This document shows positions 1-7,533 of a stretch of DNA of 64,000 nucleotides, one piece after another (the stretch's first letter is position 1; every line of letters begins with the position of its first letter). A program made the translations under genes and the position numbers. The notes below the pieces were generated by a model. The model searched no databases, was not told where the DNA came from, and worked only from the letters and a program-made list of their open reading frames with translations. The stretch is from DATARN01 sp036264135 (GTDB lineage: Bacteria; Actinomycetota; Acidimicrobiia; Acidimicrobiales; Palsa-688). The stretch covers positions 1-64,000 of the forward strand of contig DATARN010000008.1 of NCBI GenBank assembly GCA_036264135.1, written 5' to 3'.

Positions 1-98
1 TAGGTCGCGGCCTGGGCGGGCGACAGCGTGGTCAGAAAGCGGTAAACACCGAACTTACCGAGCTCGTCAAACATCTCGACTCGAGATCCACTTGTCAC
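1..98 (-). CDS. Possible 5' end of a gene cut by the window edge
   Basis: An open frame runs off the left edge on the minus strand. From a GTG at 98 (11 nt after an AAGGAG-like Shine-Dalgarno) it reads 32 codons to the edge; an internal ATG lies at 74. The peptide after the ATG begins MFDELGKFGVYRFLTTLSPA. No domain can be recognised from so little sequence. The ribosome binding site and uninterrupted frame are the only evidence, so this may be a chance reading frame. Confidence 0.3.
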   Translation of the reverse strand, partial: MTSGSRVEMFDELGKFGVYRFLTTLSPAQAAT

Positions 99-415
99 AC
101 ATGCTGCGTCTCCTTATCGTGGGCCCGGGACTCGGGTGTGGCCTGCTCGCCGTGCCACTGGTGGAACAGCCCTTCATTCTTCTCGAGCGCCGGCGCATAC
201 GACGCTGCGACACGAAGTCGTCCAGGAGGAGAAGATCGCCTCGTAGGAGCGTCGAAGTCAAGGTGCACCATGCCACCCGAACCCCGACCACCCGACGGCT
301 CCGCGAACCGGCAGCGGTCGCCCTGCGGCCCACCGGCCGACCCCGGACAGCATTCCCGGCCGCGGCCGCTAAGGGCCGGTGTCGAGGTCGCCGAGGTCGG
401 CGTGGATGAACGAGT
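99..415. other. Intergenic stretch, no gene seen
   Basis: About 320 bases between the cut-off left gene and the VOC protein. Open frames on both strands here are Arg/Pro/Ser-rich, overlap one another and have no recognisable family. No repeat or clear terminator was recognised. Confidence 0.5.
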
Positions 416-814
416 TCAGCGATCGAGTCGCTGGAGCGCCTCGGGGCTGACCGGTGTGAAGAGGTTGACGAGGTTGCCGTCGGGGTCGCGGAAGAGGATC
501 GAGCGGTTTCCCCACGGCATGGTGGTCGGTTCCTGCACGAACTCCAGAGCAACGTTCTTCAGCCTGCTGTATTCGCCGTCCACATCGTCGACGCGGAACT
601 CGATGATCACGGTGTGGTTGTCGGCGGGCCTGGCGGCGGCAGCCCCGAACATCTCGATCGTGCGAGCACTGGCGATCGCCAGTGTGCCCGCGGGCGTCAC
701 CAGCTCGGCGAACTCCTCGTTGCCCCAACGCGCCGACAGACCGGTGACTTGTTCGTAGAACTCGACCAGCTGCTTCACGTCACTGGCGATGACTCGTACG
801 GACACGAAATTCAT
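416..814 (-). CDS. VOC (glyoxalase/bleomycin-resistance-like) superfamily protein
   Basis: A 132-aa protein the size of a single-subunit VOC protein. It opens with MNFVSVRVIASDVKQLVEFY, the first beta-strand/helix of a betaalphabetabetabeta module, and ends with a second module (RSILFRDPDGNLVNLFTP) carrying the FRDPDGN turn typical of the family. A longer frame extends to 928, but the extra 38 residues overlap the divergent WYL gene and precede the conserved first strand, so ATG 814 is preferred. VOC proteins include glyoxalases, dioxygenases and antibiotic-binding proteins; the substrate cannot be told. It is divergent from a WYL regulator, which may control it. Confidence 0.85.
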   Translation of the reverse strand: MNFVSVRVIASDVKQLVEFYEQVTGLSARWGNEEFAELVTPAGTLAIASARTIEMFGAAAARPADNHTVIIEFRVDDVDGEYSRLKNVALEFVQEPTTMPWGNRSILFRDPDGNLVNLFTPVSPEALQRLDR

Positions 815-878
815 GGTGACTCGCTTTCCGTCGGAGACACCCGACGCCTCGTGGTTGGTCCACCGGAACGATAGAACG

Positions 879-905
879 AATACCGGACAGTTCCCGCCCG
901 GTATT
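879..905. promoter_or_regulatory. Inverted repeat between VOC and WYL genes, candidate operator
   Basis: Perfect 8-bp arms AATACCGG (879-886) and CCGGTATT (898-905) are separated by 11 nt, in the 107-bp gap between divergent genes and 16 bp before the WYL regulator start. The position fits an autoregulatory site of the WYL protein that could also act on the VOC gene. The role is inferred from position and symmetry only. Confidence 0.45.
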
Positions 906-921
906 GTGACAAACTCCCTGG

Positions 922-1923
922 GTGACACGCCCCACGGCGCGAGTGCTGGCCCTGCTCGAGATCCTCCAGGCCGGCGGCACGCGCACGGCCGCCGATCTGG
1001 CCGGACGGCTCGACGTCGACGAGCGAACCGTCCGGCGATACATCGAGCATCTCCTCGATCTCGACGTGCCCGTCCACACCGAGCGCGGCCGGTACGGCGG
1101 CTACCGCGTGGCCCCTGGCTACCGCATGCCCCCGCTGATGCTCACCGACGACGAGGCCCTCGCCGTCCTGCTCGGCCTCATCACCAGCCGGCGATCCGGC
1201 CTGGTAAGCACCTCCCCCACCGCAACCCAGGCGGCGACCGCCAAGGTGCGTCGGGTGCTGCCGGTCGCGCTCGGTCGCCGTCTCGAGGCGCTCCTGGCCA
1301 CCGCCGACTTCACCGCTCCGGAGCGGAGCTCAGACTCCCCGCACACTGATCTGCTGCTGATGCTCGCCGAAGCGGCCCGAGACCGCCACTCGGTCGCAAT
1401 CGACTACCGGGACCGGGGCGGGCATCCCAGCGCACGCGTCGTCGACCCGTACGGGATCGTCGCCCACGCAGGACACTGGTACCTCACCGGCGCAGACTCG
1501 CTGAGCGCCGAGATCCGCACCTTCCGCTTGGACCGCATCCAAACCGCCGCTGTGCGCGTCACTACCTTCGACGCTCCCGACCGGTTCGACGCCGTCGAGC
1601 ACCTCCTGACCGGGCTGGCCGAAGCGCCCTACCGTCACGAAGTGTCGCTCCGAGTCCAAGGCACCCTCGATCAGGTGCGGTCCCGCCTCCCGGCAGCGAT
1701 CGCCACCGTCCACGACCTGGCGACCGAGCCACCGACCGACCCCGCGGCCACCGCCCCCGGCGGGTGGGTACGAGTCCGGATGCGAGCCGACCGCCTCGAC
1801 TGGATCCCGGCCCTCCTCGCGTCACTCGACCTCCCGTTCGTGGTCGAACAGCCCGACGCACTCCGGGCCGGCGTACGCAGCCTTGCGCGTCGACTCGCCG
1901 CCTACGCCGACAGCGCTGGCTGA
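922..1923 (+). CDS. HTH/WYL-domain transcriptional regulator
   Basis: 333 aa, the standard YafY-type layout. An N-terminal winged helix (about residues 5-60; RVLALLEILQAGGTRTAADL, then DERTVRRYIEHLLDLDVPV) is followed by a central WYL domain (about 145-220; HSVAIDYRD, then GIVAHAGHWYLTGAD and FRLDRI) and a C-terminal WCX extension ending near LARRLAAY. WYL proteins are ligand- or nucleic-acid-responsive regulators. The start is GTG 922. It is divergent from the VOC gene, and the inverted repeat at 879-905 is a plausible target. Confidence 0.92.
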   Translation: MTRPTARVLALLEILQAGGTRTAADLAGRLDVDERTVRRYIEHLLDLDVPVHTERGRYGGYRVAPGYRMPPLMLTDDEALAVLLGLITSRRSGLVSTSPTATQAATAKVRRVLPVALGRRLEALLATADFTAPERSSDSPHTDLLLMLAEAARDRHSVAIDYRDRGGHPSARVVDPYGIVAHAGHWYLTGADSLSAEIRTFRLDRIQTAAVRVTTFDAPDRFDAVEHLLTGLAEAPYRHEVSLRVQGTLDQVRSRLPAAIATVHDLATEPPTDPAATAPGGWVRVRMRADRLDWIPALLASLDLPFVVEQPDALRAGVRSLARRLAAYADSAG

Positions 1924-1926
1924 GGG

Positions 1927-2082
1927 CATCGACTCGAGCCCGGCGACATCCCGTGCTACCAGATCAGACGGGTGCTGCGCTTCAAGCGAGCCGACGTCGA
2001 CGCCTACCCGGAGCCTGGAGCGGGTCAAATACGGCCGGGGGAGCTGCGCCATCTCCACGTGCCCGGACTTGGCAGCCGGTAG
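1927..2082 (+). pseudogene. Remnant of an excisionase-like DNA-binding gene
   Basis: Just after the WYL gene an open frame reads GDIPCYQIRRVLRFKRADVD, the wing and second half of a MerR/excisionase HTH. The N-terminal helices are absent. After about residue 30 the family-like sequence jumps to another frame (GELRHLHVPGLGSR, stop at 2080-2082), indicating a frameshift. It looks like the 3' relic of an excisionase gene from an older mobile element next to the tRNA-derived junction at 2682. Confidence 0.5.
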
Positions 2083-2184
2083 CCGGCAGCCTCACACAAC
2101 CACCATCCCATCCCTTGAAGGACCGGCAGCGCCGCCTGGGCCCGCGGCCTCGAGCGGCGAGGAGTTGCCGGCCGGTAGTGAAGG

Positions 2185-2556
2185 TCAGCTCGACTTCGAT
2201 GATTTCGGCTTCGTCCTCGGCGAAATCAACTCGTCGAGCCCGAACCGATCCATCCTCGTCAGCCGGCCCCCGTCAAGGTCTCCGACGCCCTGGGTACGTC
2301 GCTGTCGCCGAGCGCGGTTCGATCGCGCAGCGTTTGGAGCACCTGGATGAGAAGGTGGCGGTCGTTGCGGTGTTCGCGTACCGCGTCGACGGCCACGCTT
2401 GACCGCGGCCAGCGATGCCACCGACACCTGAAGTGGTGTGCGTCCTGTAACCGTCGCCAGCACCCCGGCGTCGATCCACGCCCGCACGGTCGGTGTCGAC
2501 ACACCGAGAATGGCAGCCGCCTCGGCCACCTTCACTCCCTCGTGGCGACCGTCCAC
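2185..2556 (-). pseudogene. Frameshifted helix-turn-helix gene
   Basis: The first 50 codons give a convincing HTH: VKVAEAAAILGVSTPTVRAW followed by IDAGVLATVTGRTPLQVSVA. Coding character then moves to another frame, which supplies VDAVREHRNDRHLLIQVLQT and LRDRTALGDSDVPRASETLT, stopping at 2259. The nominal frame continues as an Arg/Pro-rich tail to 2185. A single indel around 2380-2400 would explain this. Similar HTH proteins occur as antitoxin-like or element-borne regulators. Probably inactive unless the base calls are wrong. Confidence 0.55.
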
Positions 2557-2681
2557 CCGTTAGGCAGGTTCGACCATGCGTTGTCGACGGGCGTCGTCGC
2601 CTTCGTCGTCGGCGAGGCGCCCAAGCTCGATCACATCCCGGACGCCACCGACCGCGGACACCCGGATTGGAAAGCAAAATG

Positions 2682-2727
2682 GTGGGCGCTGCGGGACTCG
2701 AACCCACGACCTCAGCCGTGTGAAGGC
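2682..2727. repeat. Left attachment-site repeat (3' fragment of tRNA-Val)
   Basis: 46 bp identical to 7349-7394, which covers the 3' half of the intact tRNA-Val gene (T arm, variable region, anticodon stem-loop) on the minus strand. Past 2727 the match stops, so this copy lacks the D arm and 5' acceptor strand and cannot be a tRNA. It is the expected far-end junction of an element that integrated into the tRNA 3' half. Confidence 0.9.
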
Positions 2728-2994
2728 CATTACCCATGAGATGCCTACCTGCGACTCTCTGCGAACACCCTGGTGAGGCCCCCAATCTGAGGCGCCACCT
2801 ACAACCATCCGTTACCGTCATCTACCGAGCGGTGTGGTACCGAGGTGGTGCGAGCGAGACGGGGGCGGGGGTTTTGGGTCGAGCAATGTCGCGGGCAGGG
2901 TTCATGTGCCCGGTTACCACGGCCACGACGGGAGTGGGTTTTCGTCGCGCTGTCGCGGGCGGTGCGCCGAGACCGCGATCAGTACGATGCGCTC

Positions 2995-3075
2995 ATGGCG
3001 CCCGAAGGCTGCATCACCACGGAGGTGACGGTATCGGCGGTGGCGTCGGGCACGATGCTCGACGCTGATCGGTGA
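2995..3075 (+). CDS. Possible 26-aa leader or small peptide
   Basis: ATG 2995 opens a short frame (MAPEGCITTEVTVSAVASGT and six more residues) whose stop overlaps the GTG of the next gene in a GTGA arrangement. The overlap suggests translational coupling, but the frame is open upstream, the peptide has no known relatives I can name, and no strong ribosome binding site is seen. Could be chance. Confidence 0.25.
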   Translation: MAPEGCITTEVTVSAVASGTMLDADR

Positions 3076-3374
3076 CCGATTCAGCCCAAGCAGAACTCGA
3101 AAGCTGGCGCCGGTGGGTGGCCGAAATCGAGGACCACCCGCTCGACCGTTTCGAGTACGAGGCACTGCTCGCCTCACGTGACGGTCTCGCCTGGTGTATC
3201 GAGGTCAGAGGTGCCGAGTCCCTCCGTGACCAGGCGGACGAGCCGGACACCCGATTCATGGCGGTCACCGTCGAGGTCGATGACAGCGAATATGCCGGTC
3301 TCGAACAGCAATGGTGGCGGCGACGCCTACCCGCCCGAGACGAGTTCCGGCGCTACCTGGCGGGCGACTATTAG
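3072..3374 (+). CDS. Small acidic protein of unknown function, element cargo
   Basis: 100 aa, rich in Asp/Glu and Trp. It begins MTDSAQAELESWRRWVAEIE and contains RFMAVTVEVDDSEYAGLEQQ and a C-terminal RRRLPARDEFRRYLAGDY. No signal peptide, membrane segment or known domain is visible. Regular amino-acid composition and the absence of an equally good frame on the other strand support coding. It sits alone on the plus strand near the left end of the element, where accessory cargo is usual. Confidence 0.55.
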   Translation: MTDSAQAELESWRRWVAEIEDHPLDRFEYEALLASRDGLAWCIEVRGAESLRDQADEPDTRFMAVTVEVDDSEYAGLEQQWWRRRLPARDEFRRYLAGDY

Positions 3375-3471
3375 TTCCCAGGTTCCCACCCGGCCGCACC
3401 CGCCATGACGAAACCCACTAACAGTCCAGATTCCGCGCAAGAAATGACATCCCACCGACAGCGAGATGTGT

Positions 3472-3804
3472 TCACCCCTCAGCGACGAGTTGGTGAAGAA
3501 ACGAGTCCAGCAGGACTTGACTCATTTCGTCCCTGCACCTGTCGGCAGTCACCAACAGCCCGCCACGTTCGAGCCGGACCTCGAACACGCCATCTATCCA
3601 CGACACCCGAATGTCCGCGCGCCAGGGGTAATCGTCGCCGGGGAGGGTGAACAACAGGTCATGCATCGAGCTCCGGCAGATCACCTTGCCGTCCCAGGCG
3701 GTCCCCGCTCCGTCGGCCAACACTGCGTTGGCCTGGGCCGCGGGCACTGTCGTCAGGTTCCGCAGGTAAGTCACGGTGCTGAGCCATGTCGGACCGGCGT
3801 CCAC
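3472..3804 (-). CDS. Unknown 110-aa protein, element cargo
   Basis: GTG start at 3804, two bases after the stop of the preceding minus-strand gene (3807-4043), so the two are probably co-transcribed. The protein has a hydrophilic beta-rich look (WRADIRVSWIDGVFEVRLER, then GGLLVTADRCRDEMSQVLLD) and no membrane segment. No family is recognised. The pair with its upstream partner resembles the two-gene cargo modules carried by small integrative elements, but there is no motif evidence for a toxin-antitoxin or defence role. Confidence 0.6.
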   Translation of the reverse strand: MDAGPTWLSTVTYLRNLTTVPAAQANAVLADGAGTAWDGKVICRSSMHDLLFTLPGDDYPWRADIRVSWIDGVFEVRLERGGLLVTADRCRDEMSQVLLDSFLHQLVAEG

Positions 3805-3806
3805 AT

Positions 3807-4043
3807 CTACTCCCAGCCGCGATCTCGGTAGGTCTGGCGGTCAATCTCGGGGAAGTCCGTCGTGTATGTCCCCCAGCCCATGTGCTCGTAGTAGAGCGTC
3901 ATGGCCTCGACGTGGCTGGCAGCCTCCACCGTCCAAGCCAGCTTCGCCGTGGGTCCGAGCAGCCCGCGGGCGTCGTCGCCCATCGGGCCTGCCAAGCAAA
4001 GGGTTTGCCCGTCATCCTCGACCCAAAGCTCATGCTTCACCAC
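3807..4043 (-). CDS. Unknown 78-aa protein, element cargo
   Basis: Begins MVKHELWVEDDGQTLCLAGP from a GTG start and ends in a Tyr/Asp-rich tail (TDFPEIDRQTYRDRGWE). It is acidic and soluble, with the motif AKLAWTVEAASHVEAMTLYY in the middle. No known domain is recognised. It lies 41 bp downstream of the replication initiator and directly upstream of the 110-aa gene, all on the minus strand, suggesting one transcript. Confidence 0.6.
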   Translation of the reverse strand: MVKHELWVEDDGQTLCLAGPMGDDARGLLGPTAKLAWTVEAASHVEAMTLYYEHMGWGTYTTDFPEIDRQTYRDRGWE

Positions 4044-4084
4044 AGCGACTGTACCGAGGCGAGCATCGGGTACCGCCAGCGGGC

Positions 4085-5032
4085 CTACGCCGCCTCCAAC
4101 ACAGCGTTGGCGGACTCCCAGTCCAGGCGGAGGCTGGGAGCCACTAGATCGGGACTAAGGCGGACGCCGAGCAACCTGGCGTGTCGCTCGTAAAACCGAG
4201 CTGTGTTACGCGACATGCTGATCGGCACGCCGCACGACTCCCGCAGGAGGTAGGCCATCAACTGGTCCCGTTGGCGGTCGGTGAGGGGTGGGTAGACGGC
4301 GATCATCCTCGTCGCCTCGTCCCGACCAACGACCCGCGCTCCGAGGTTGAGCAGGTCGAAGGTGCCATGAGCCAGCTTCTCGATCCTCTCGGTCGTGATG
4401 TGGGCCACGGTCTCTAGGGTCCCACCGTGCTCGGACGCCCACACCGACCGCAGGCGCGGTTCCCTCAAGCGCGCCTCGAAGCGGACATGACCGTCCCGGC
4501 ATCGGCCTCCACTCTCCTTGCCCTTGTCGTAGCACTCGCCCGACCACGGCCCCTTGGGGCCGATGGTGAGCGACTCGATTTGGCCTTGGCCGCTCCTGAT
4601 GGCCCTCACCTTGTAGACGCTGGATTGGCGCATCGCAGCGAGTCCGGCAAGTAACCGCCCCGGCTCCGGCACGGCCACGAAGTCCATGCCGATGTCGAGC
4701 CTCGTCACGGCCACGGGACCGAGGTTGTCCAGGTCCACCTCAATGTCCGCGTAGGAGCGCACCTCACCCAGGAGGTCCCGGACTCCGACCGGAACCTGAC
4801 AGACGGGAAGGAAGTTGCGGTTGTGGCCGTATAGACGGCGAGGCAATGACGATTCAGCCCAGCCCGACTCGCCCACGATCATGAAGGAGCCGCCCCGGCT
4901 CAGCGGTACGGTCCACCGACTCACCCATCGGTCCGCAGACAGACCTTGCGACCGGAGCTGGGCCGTGGCTACTTCGATGTCCCAGTCCGCCACGCCGAAT
5001 CGCACCCTGATCGTATCCACGCCAACGGTCAT
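4085..5032 (-). CDS. Rolling-circle-type replication initiator (phage gpII/X-like)
   Basis: 315 aa. Visible signatures are the central VTRLDIGMDFVAVPEPGRLL strand, a YDKGKE motif near residue 170, and VRFEARLREPRL shortly after. An R-x-D strand followed by YxK and RFExRL is typical of filamentous-phage and plasmid replication initiators of the gpII/gpX superfamily. It would nick and initiate replication of the excised circle. The gene is followed 4 bp upstream by the excisionase gene on the same strand. The family assignment rests on motif order, not on a search. Confidence 0.65.
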   Translation of the reverse strand: MTVGVDTIRVRFGVADWDIEVATAQLRSQGLSADRWVSRWTVPLSRGGSFMIVGESGWAESSLPRRLYGHNRNFLPVCQVPVGVRDLLGEVRSYADIEVDLDNLGPVAVTRLDIGMDFVAVPEPGRLLAGLAAMRQSSVYKVRAIRSGQGQIESLTIGPKGPWSGECYDKGKESGGRCRDGHVRFEARLREPRLRSVWASEHGGTLETVAHITTERIEKLAHGTFDLLNLGARVVGRDEATRMIAVYPPLTDRQRDQLMAYLLRESCGVPISMSRNTARFYERHARLLGVRLSPDLVAPSLRLDWESANAVLEAA

Positions 5033-5036
5033 GGCT

Positions 5037-5231
5037 TCACCGCTTGCGGCGGACCGGCTCCACCATGTTGGCCTCCATCAAGGCGAGCAGGTCACGCTCC
5101 TCGATACGAATGAACCGACCCACGCGGTAAAAGCGGATGCGCCGCTCGTTGACCATGCGGCGGATGAACCGTTCCCCCATGCCCGACACCTCACCGGCCT
5201 CCTTCACCGTGAGCCACGTCTGCCGGATCAC
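5037..5231 (-). CDS. xis: Excisionase-type MerR-like HTH protein
   Basis: 64 aa with the HTH_17/excisionase pattern: WLTVKEAGEVSGMGERFIRR, then a wing reading RFYRVGRFIRIEERDLLALM. Small proteins of this kind bend DNA at attachment sites and bias integrases towards excision, and often sit next to the replication gene. The start GTG overlaps the stop of the XRE gene by 4 nt, so the two are translationally coupled. Confidence 0.85.
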   Translation of the reverse strand: MIRQTWLTVKEAGEVSGMGERFIRRMVNERRIRFYRVGRFIRIEERDLLALMEANMVEPVRRKR

Positions 5232-5479
5232 AGGGTCACCTTCGCCAACGAGTCCAACATCGTCCGGTAGCGCACCGCCGCAGCCCGACGAGGGGTGGCA
5301 TCGCCGGACTCCCAGCGCAGGAGCGTCATCGGGGACACGCCGAGGGCGTTGGCCATCTCTCGCAGGCTTAGGTGGGCAGCTAGGCGGATGTTGCGGCGGA
5401 TGGACGAGGGCGGCAACTGAGACTGCTCGATCATGCGCACGACCGCCTTGGGGTCGAAGTCAGCGGGATTAGGAGACAT
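5228..5479 (-). CDS. XRE-family HTH regulator
   Basis: 83 aa. The HTH occupies about residues 30-70: HLSLREMANALGVSPMTLLR followed by WESGDATPRRAAAVRY, the usual Cro/CI-type signature. It is the first gene of the leftward xre-xis-rep transcript and faces the integrase transcript across a short divergent promoter, the usual place for a lysogeny-type switch. It probably represses its own and/or the integrase promoter; that is inferred from position. Confidence 0.82.
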   Translation of the reverse strand: MSPNPADFDPKAVVRMIEQSQLPPSSIRRNIRLAAHLSLREMANALGVSPMTLLRWESGDATPRRAAAVRYRTMLDSLAKVTL

Positions 5480-5565
5480 GCTCCGATACTAACCAGATAC
5501 GCGGAGTTGATCTACCAATCACGCTTACCTAGACAGCAACGGTACGGAAGCGCTACGGTGGGTGC
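5480..5565. promoter_or_regulatory. Divergent control region of the element
   Basis: The 86-bp gap between the leftward xre-xis-rep genes and the rightward 181-aa HTH gene plus integrase must hold both promoters. It is less GC-rich than its surroundings (for example GATACTAACCAGATAC near 5485). No convincing paired -35/-10 was assigned; the expected operator of the XRE protein should lie here. Confidence 0.5.
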
Positions 5566-6111
5566 GTGCCGAGAAATGAGAGATTCGCCACCATGGCCGA
5601 TGGTTTCGTCGGCTACCGGGACGAGGACTCGCCCACCTGGGCGCTGGTCCGGTTTCGCCCCGATGCCTCCGGTCGGCTAGAGGTCGCCTCGGTCCACATC
5701 GCCAGTGACGAGCGGGGTATCGACAGCAACGACCTGCGGAGCCTGCCCCTGGGCCGCATCGAGGCGTTCGCCAACGGACCGAACAAGGAGCACATCCTGG
5801 CCCGGATCGAGGAGCCGTTCGACCTGGACCTGGCCATGGGGAGCGGGGGGGAGGCCCTGGGTGACATGGAGCCTCAGCCGCGCCCGCGTCCCCGGATCAA
5901 GCTCAAGATGCCTTCCGCGGCTGGCCGGCACCCTGACGACTTCTACAGGCGGGTGGCGGCGCTCTACCTCGACTTGGCACAGCGCAGCGGTCGCCCCGCG
6001 GCCGACATCGCCAGGGCCAACGAAATCAACGTGTCCACCGTCCACAGGTGGATCAAAGAGGCCCGGCGCCGGGGGTTCTTGCCACCCGGTCGGGCAGGAA
6101 AGGCAGGATGA
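5566..6111 (+). CDS. HTH-containing element protein, 181 aa
   Basis: GTG start. The N-terminal two thirds is an acidic domain of unknown function (GYRDEDSPTWALVRFRPDAS onward). The C-terminus has an HTH resembling resolvase/recruiter-type segments: GRPAADIARANEINVSTVHR, then WIKEARRRGFLPPG. It ends 1 nt before the integrase start, so the two are probably one transcript. It may be a regulator or recombination directionality partner; the exact role is unknown. Confidence 0.7.
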   Translation: MPRNERFATMADGFVGYRDEDSPTWALVRFRPDASGRLEVASVHIASDERGIDSNDLRSLPLGRIEAFANGPNKEHILARIEEPFDLDLAMGSGGEALGDMEPQPRPRPRIKLKMPSAAGRHPDDFYRRVAALYLDLAQRSGRPAADIARANEINVSTVHRWIKEARRRGFLPPGRAGKAG

Positions 6112-6112
6112 A

Positions 6113-7258
6113 ATGGGAAGTATTCGCAAGGACCCCCGGAACCCAAAGCGGTGGCAAGCGCGGTTTCGCTCTCCCGACGGGAAGCAGAAAATGAGGAGCT
6201 TCGACCGTCAGGGGGACGCTCAGGTGTTCCTCAACTCGACGGAGGTCGAGATCCGGCAGGGTCAATGGGTTGACCCGAACGCCGGGAAGATCCCCTACTC
6301 CGATTGGCACACGGAGTGGTGGGCCACCACGGTCAATCTCAGGCCATCCACCAGGTCCCGTGATGACGGCTACTTCCACCGGTACGTGATACCAACCTTC
6401 GGCTCCCGCCATATCGGCAGCATCAACCAGATGGATGTCCGCGGCTGGGCCGCCGGTCTGGTCGCCCGCGACCTCGCCCCGGCCACGGTCACCAAGGCGT
6501 ACCAGTTGCTGGCCAAGTCGATGGTGGCCGCGGTCGATGCCGGACTGCTGGCGCGCACCCCCTGTCGGAACGTCGACCTTCCGCGTATCGAACGGCAGGA
6601 GATGCGATTCCTTACCCCCTTGGAGGTGCGGTCGCTGTCCGAGGCCATCAACCCTCGATACCGTGCCCTGGTCTTGCTCGGAGCATACGGTGGCCTCCGC
6701 ATTGGTGAGATGGCCGGACTCAAGGTTGGTCGGGTCAACCCGCTCAAGGGGACCGTCGAGGTCGCAGAAACCCTGGTCGAGGTCGCTGGGCACCTGGTCT
6801 GTAACCAACCCAAGACGAGGGCGGGTCGCAGGGTCGTGGGCCTCCCCTCCTTCGTGATGACGGCGCTCAAGGAGCACATGGCGGCATTCTGCGACAACGC
6901 CCCTGACAGCCTCTTGTTCACCGCCCCGCAAGGTGGCCCACTCCGGGTGCCTGCATTCCGTCGCCGAGTGTGGCAGCGAGCCGTGAACGAGTCCGGGCTG
7001 GCTCCGCTGCGGCTGCACGACCTCAGGCATACGGCGATCTCATTGTGGATCTACGCCGGGGCCAACATCAAGGAGGTGGCGGTCAGGGCCGGTCACACGT
7101 CGGTGGCGTTCACCCTCGACCGTTACGGCCACCTCTACGGCGACTCCGACCTCATGCTGCGCAACAAGCTGGATGCCATGGCCGATGACGCCGAGAACCA
7201 AACCATCCCGCAAGTTCACCGTCTCGGCGGTGGTCCCGGAGGGGTCACACTGAGCTGA
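6113..7258 (+). CDS. int: Tyrosine recombinase / integrase
   Basis: 381 aa from ATG 6113. Domains: N-terminal arm-binding AP2-like segment (WQARFRSPDGKQKMRSFDRQ), SAM-like core-binding domain (about 60-160), catalytic domain to about 360. Catalytic residues seen: Arg in YGGLRIGEM, Lys in QPKTRAGRR, His-x-x-Arg in HDLRHTAIS, His in RAGHTS and the nucleophile in LDRYGHLY. A longer frame reaches to 5705, but it overlaps the upstream gene and lacks the AP2-like start. The gene ends 91 bp from the tRNA-Val attachment site it presumably uses. Confidence 0.95.
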   Translation: MGSIRKDPRNPKRWQARFRSPDGKQKMRSFDRQGDAQVFLNSTEVEIRQGQWVDPNAGKIPYSDWHTEWWATTVNLRPSTRSRDDGYFHRYVIPTFGSRHIGSINQMDVRGWAAGLVARDLAPATVTKAYQLLAKSMVAAVDAGLLARTPCRNVDLPRIERQEMRFLTPLEVRSLSEAINPRYRALVLLGAYGGLRIGEMAGLKVGRVNPLKGTVEVAETLVEVAGHLVCNQPKTRAGRRVVGLPSFVMTALKEHMAAFCDNAPDSLLFTAPQGGPLRVPAFRRRVWQRAVNESGLAPLRLHDLRHTAISLWIYAGANIKEVAVRAGHTSVAFTLDRYGHLYGDSDLMLRNKLDAMADDAENQTIPQVHRLGGGPGGVTLS

Positions 7259-7348
7259 CGTGGTGCGGACGTGGTACCGGAGAGGACCTGTCGCGAGGTG
7301 GCTCCTCTTTCGCACAGCGGAAATGGGTCGTGACCTGCGACTATTCCC

Positions 7349-7394
7349 GTGGGCGCTGCGGGACTCGAACCCACGACCTCAGCCGTGTGAAGGC
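7349..7394. repeat. Right attachment-site repeat inside tRNA-Val
   Basis: 46 bp identical to 2682-2727. It covers the 3' end of the tRNA through its anticodon arm, so integration restores a functional tRNA by supplying the same sequence. The crossover should lie within this segment, probably at the anticodon loop, as in other tRNA-directed tyrosine recombinases. Confidence 0.9.
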
Positions 7395-7423
7395 TGCGCT
7401 CTAACCAGCTGAGCTAAGCGCCC
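7350..7423 (-). tRNA. tRNA-Val, anticodon CAC
   Basis: Minus-strand cloverleaf with acceptor stem GGGCGCT / AGCGCCC, D arm TTAGCTCAGCTGGTTAGAGC, anticodon stem CAGCC / GGCTG around loop TTCACAC (anticodon CAC, reading GTG) and T arm GTGGGTTCGAGTCCC. The CCA end is not encoded. The gene hosts the integrative element. Confidence 0.95.
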
Positions 7424-7533
7424 GGGGCCCGCAGTCTTACGCCGCCGTCACCGGATCGCAACCGGTCTACGGCCGGCGGCCGACCGTCACCAGCCCGGAA
7501 GAGGGCGGACGTCCCGCCATCGTGGCGGGGAAC

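Larger units (their letters stand above)
2682..7394. mobile_element. Integrative element in tRNA-Val, about 4.7 kb
   Basis: The element is bounded by a 46-bp direct repeat, with a tyrosine integrase (6113-7258) next to the intact tRNA. Inside are a replication initiator-like gene, an excisionase-like HTH, an XRE repressor-like gene, a 181-aa HTH protein and three or four small unknown genes. No FtsK/Tra-type transfer protein is present, so it is not self-transmissible by the pSAM2 route; it is best described as a small mobilisable or replicating genomic element. 2728-2994 holds no convincing gene. Confidence 0.85.

Noticed and set aside
2682..2760. A second tRNA-Val gene near the left repeat
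   Set aside because: Only the 3' half matches; the D arm and 5' acceptor strand are absent, so it is the attachment-site remnant.
3472..4043. Toxin-antitoxin or defence pair in the element cargo
   Set aside because: Gene order and size would fit, but neither protein shows a nuclease, kinase or antitoxin motif; kept as unknown.
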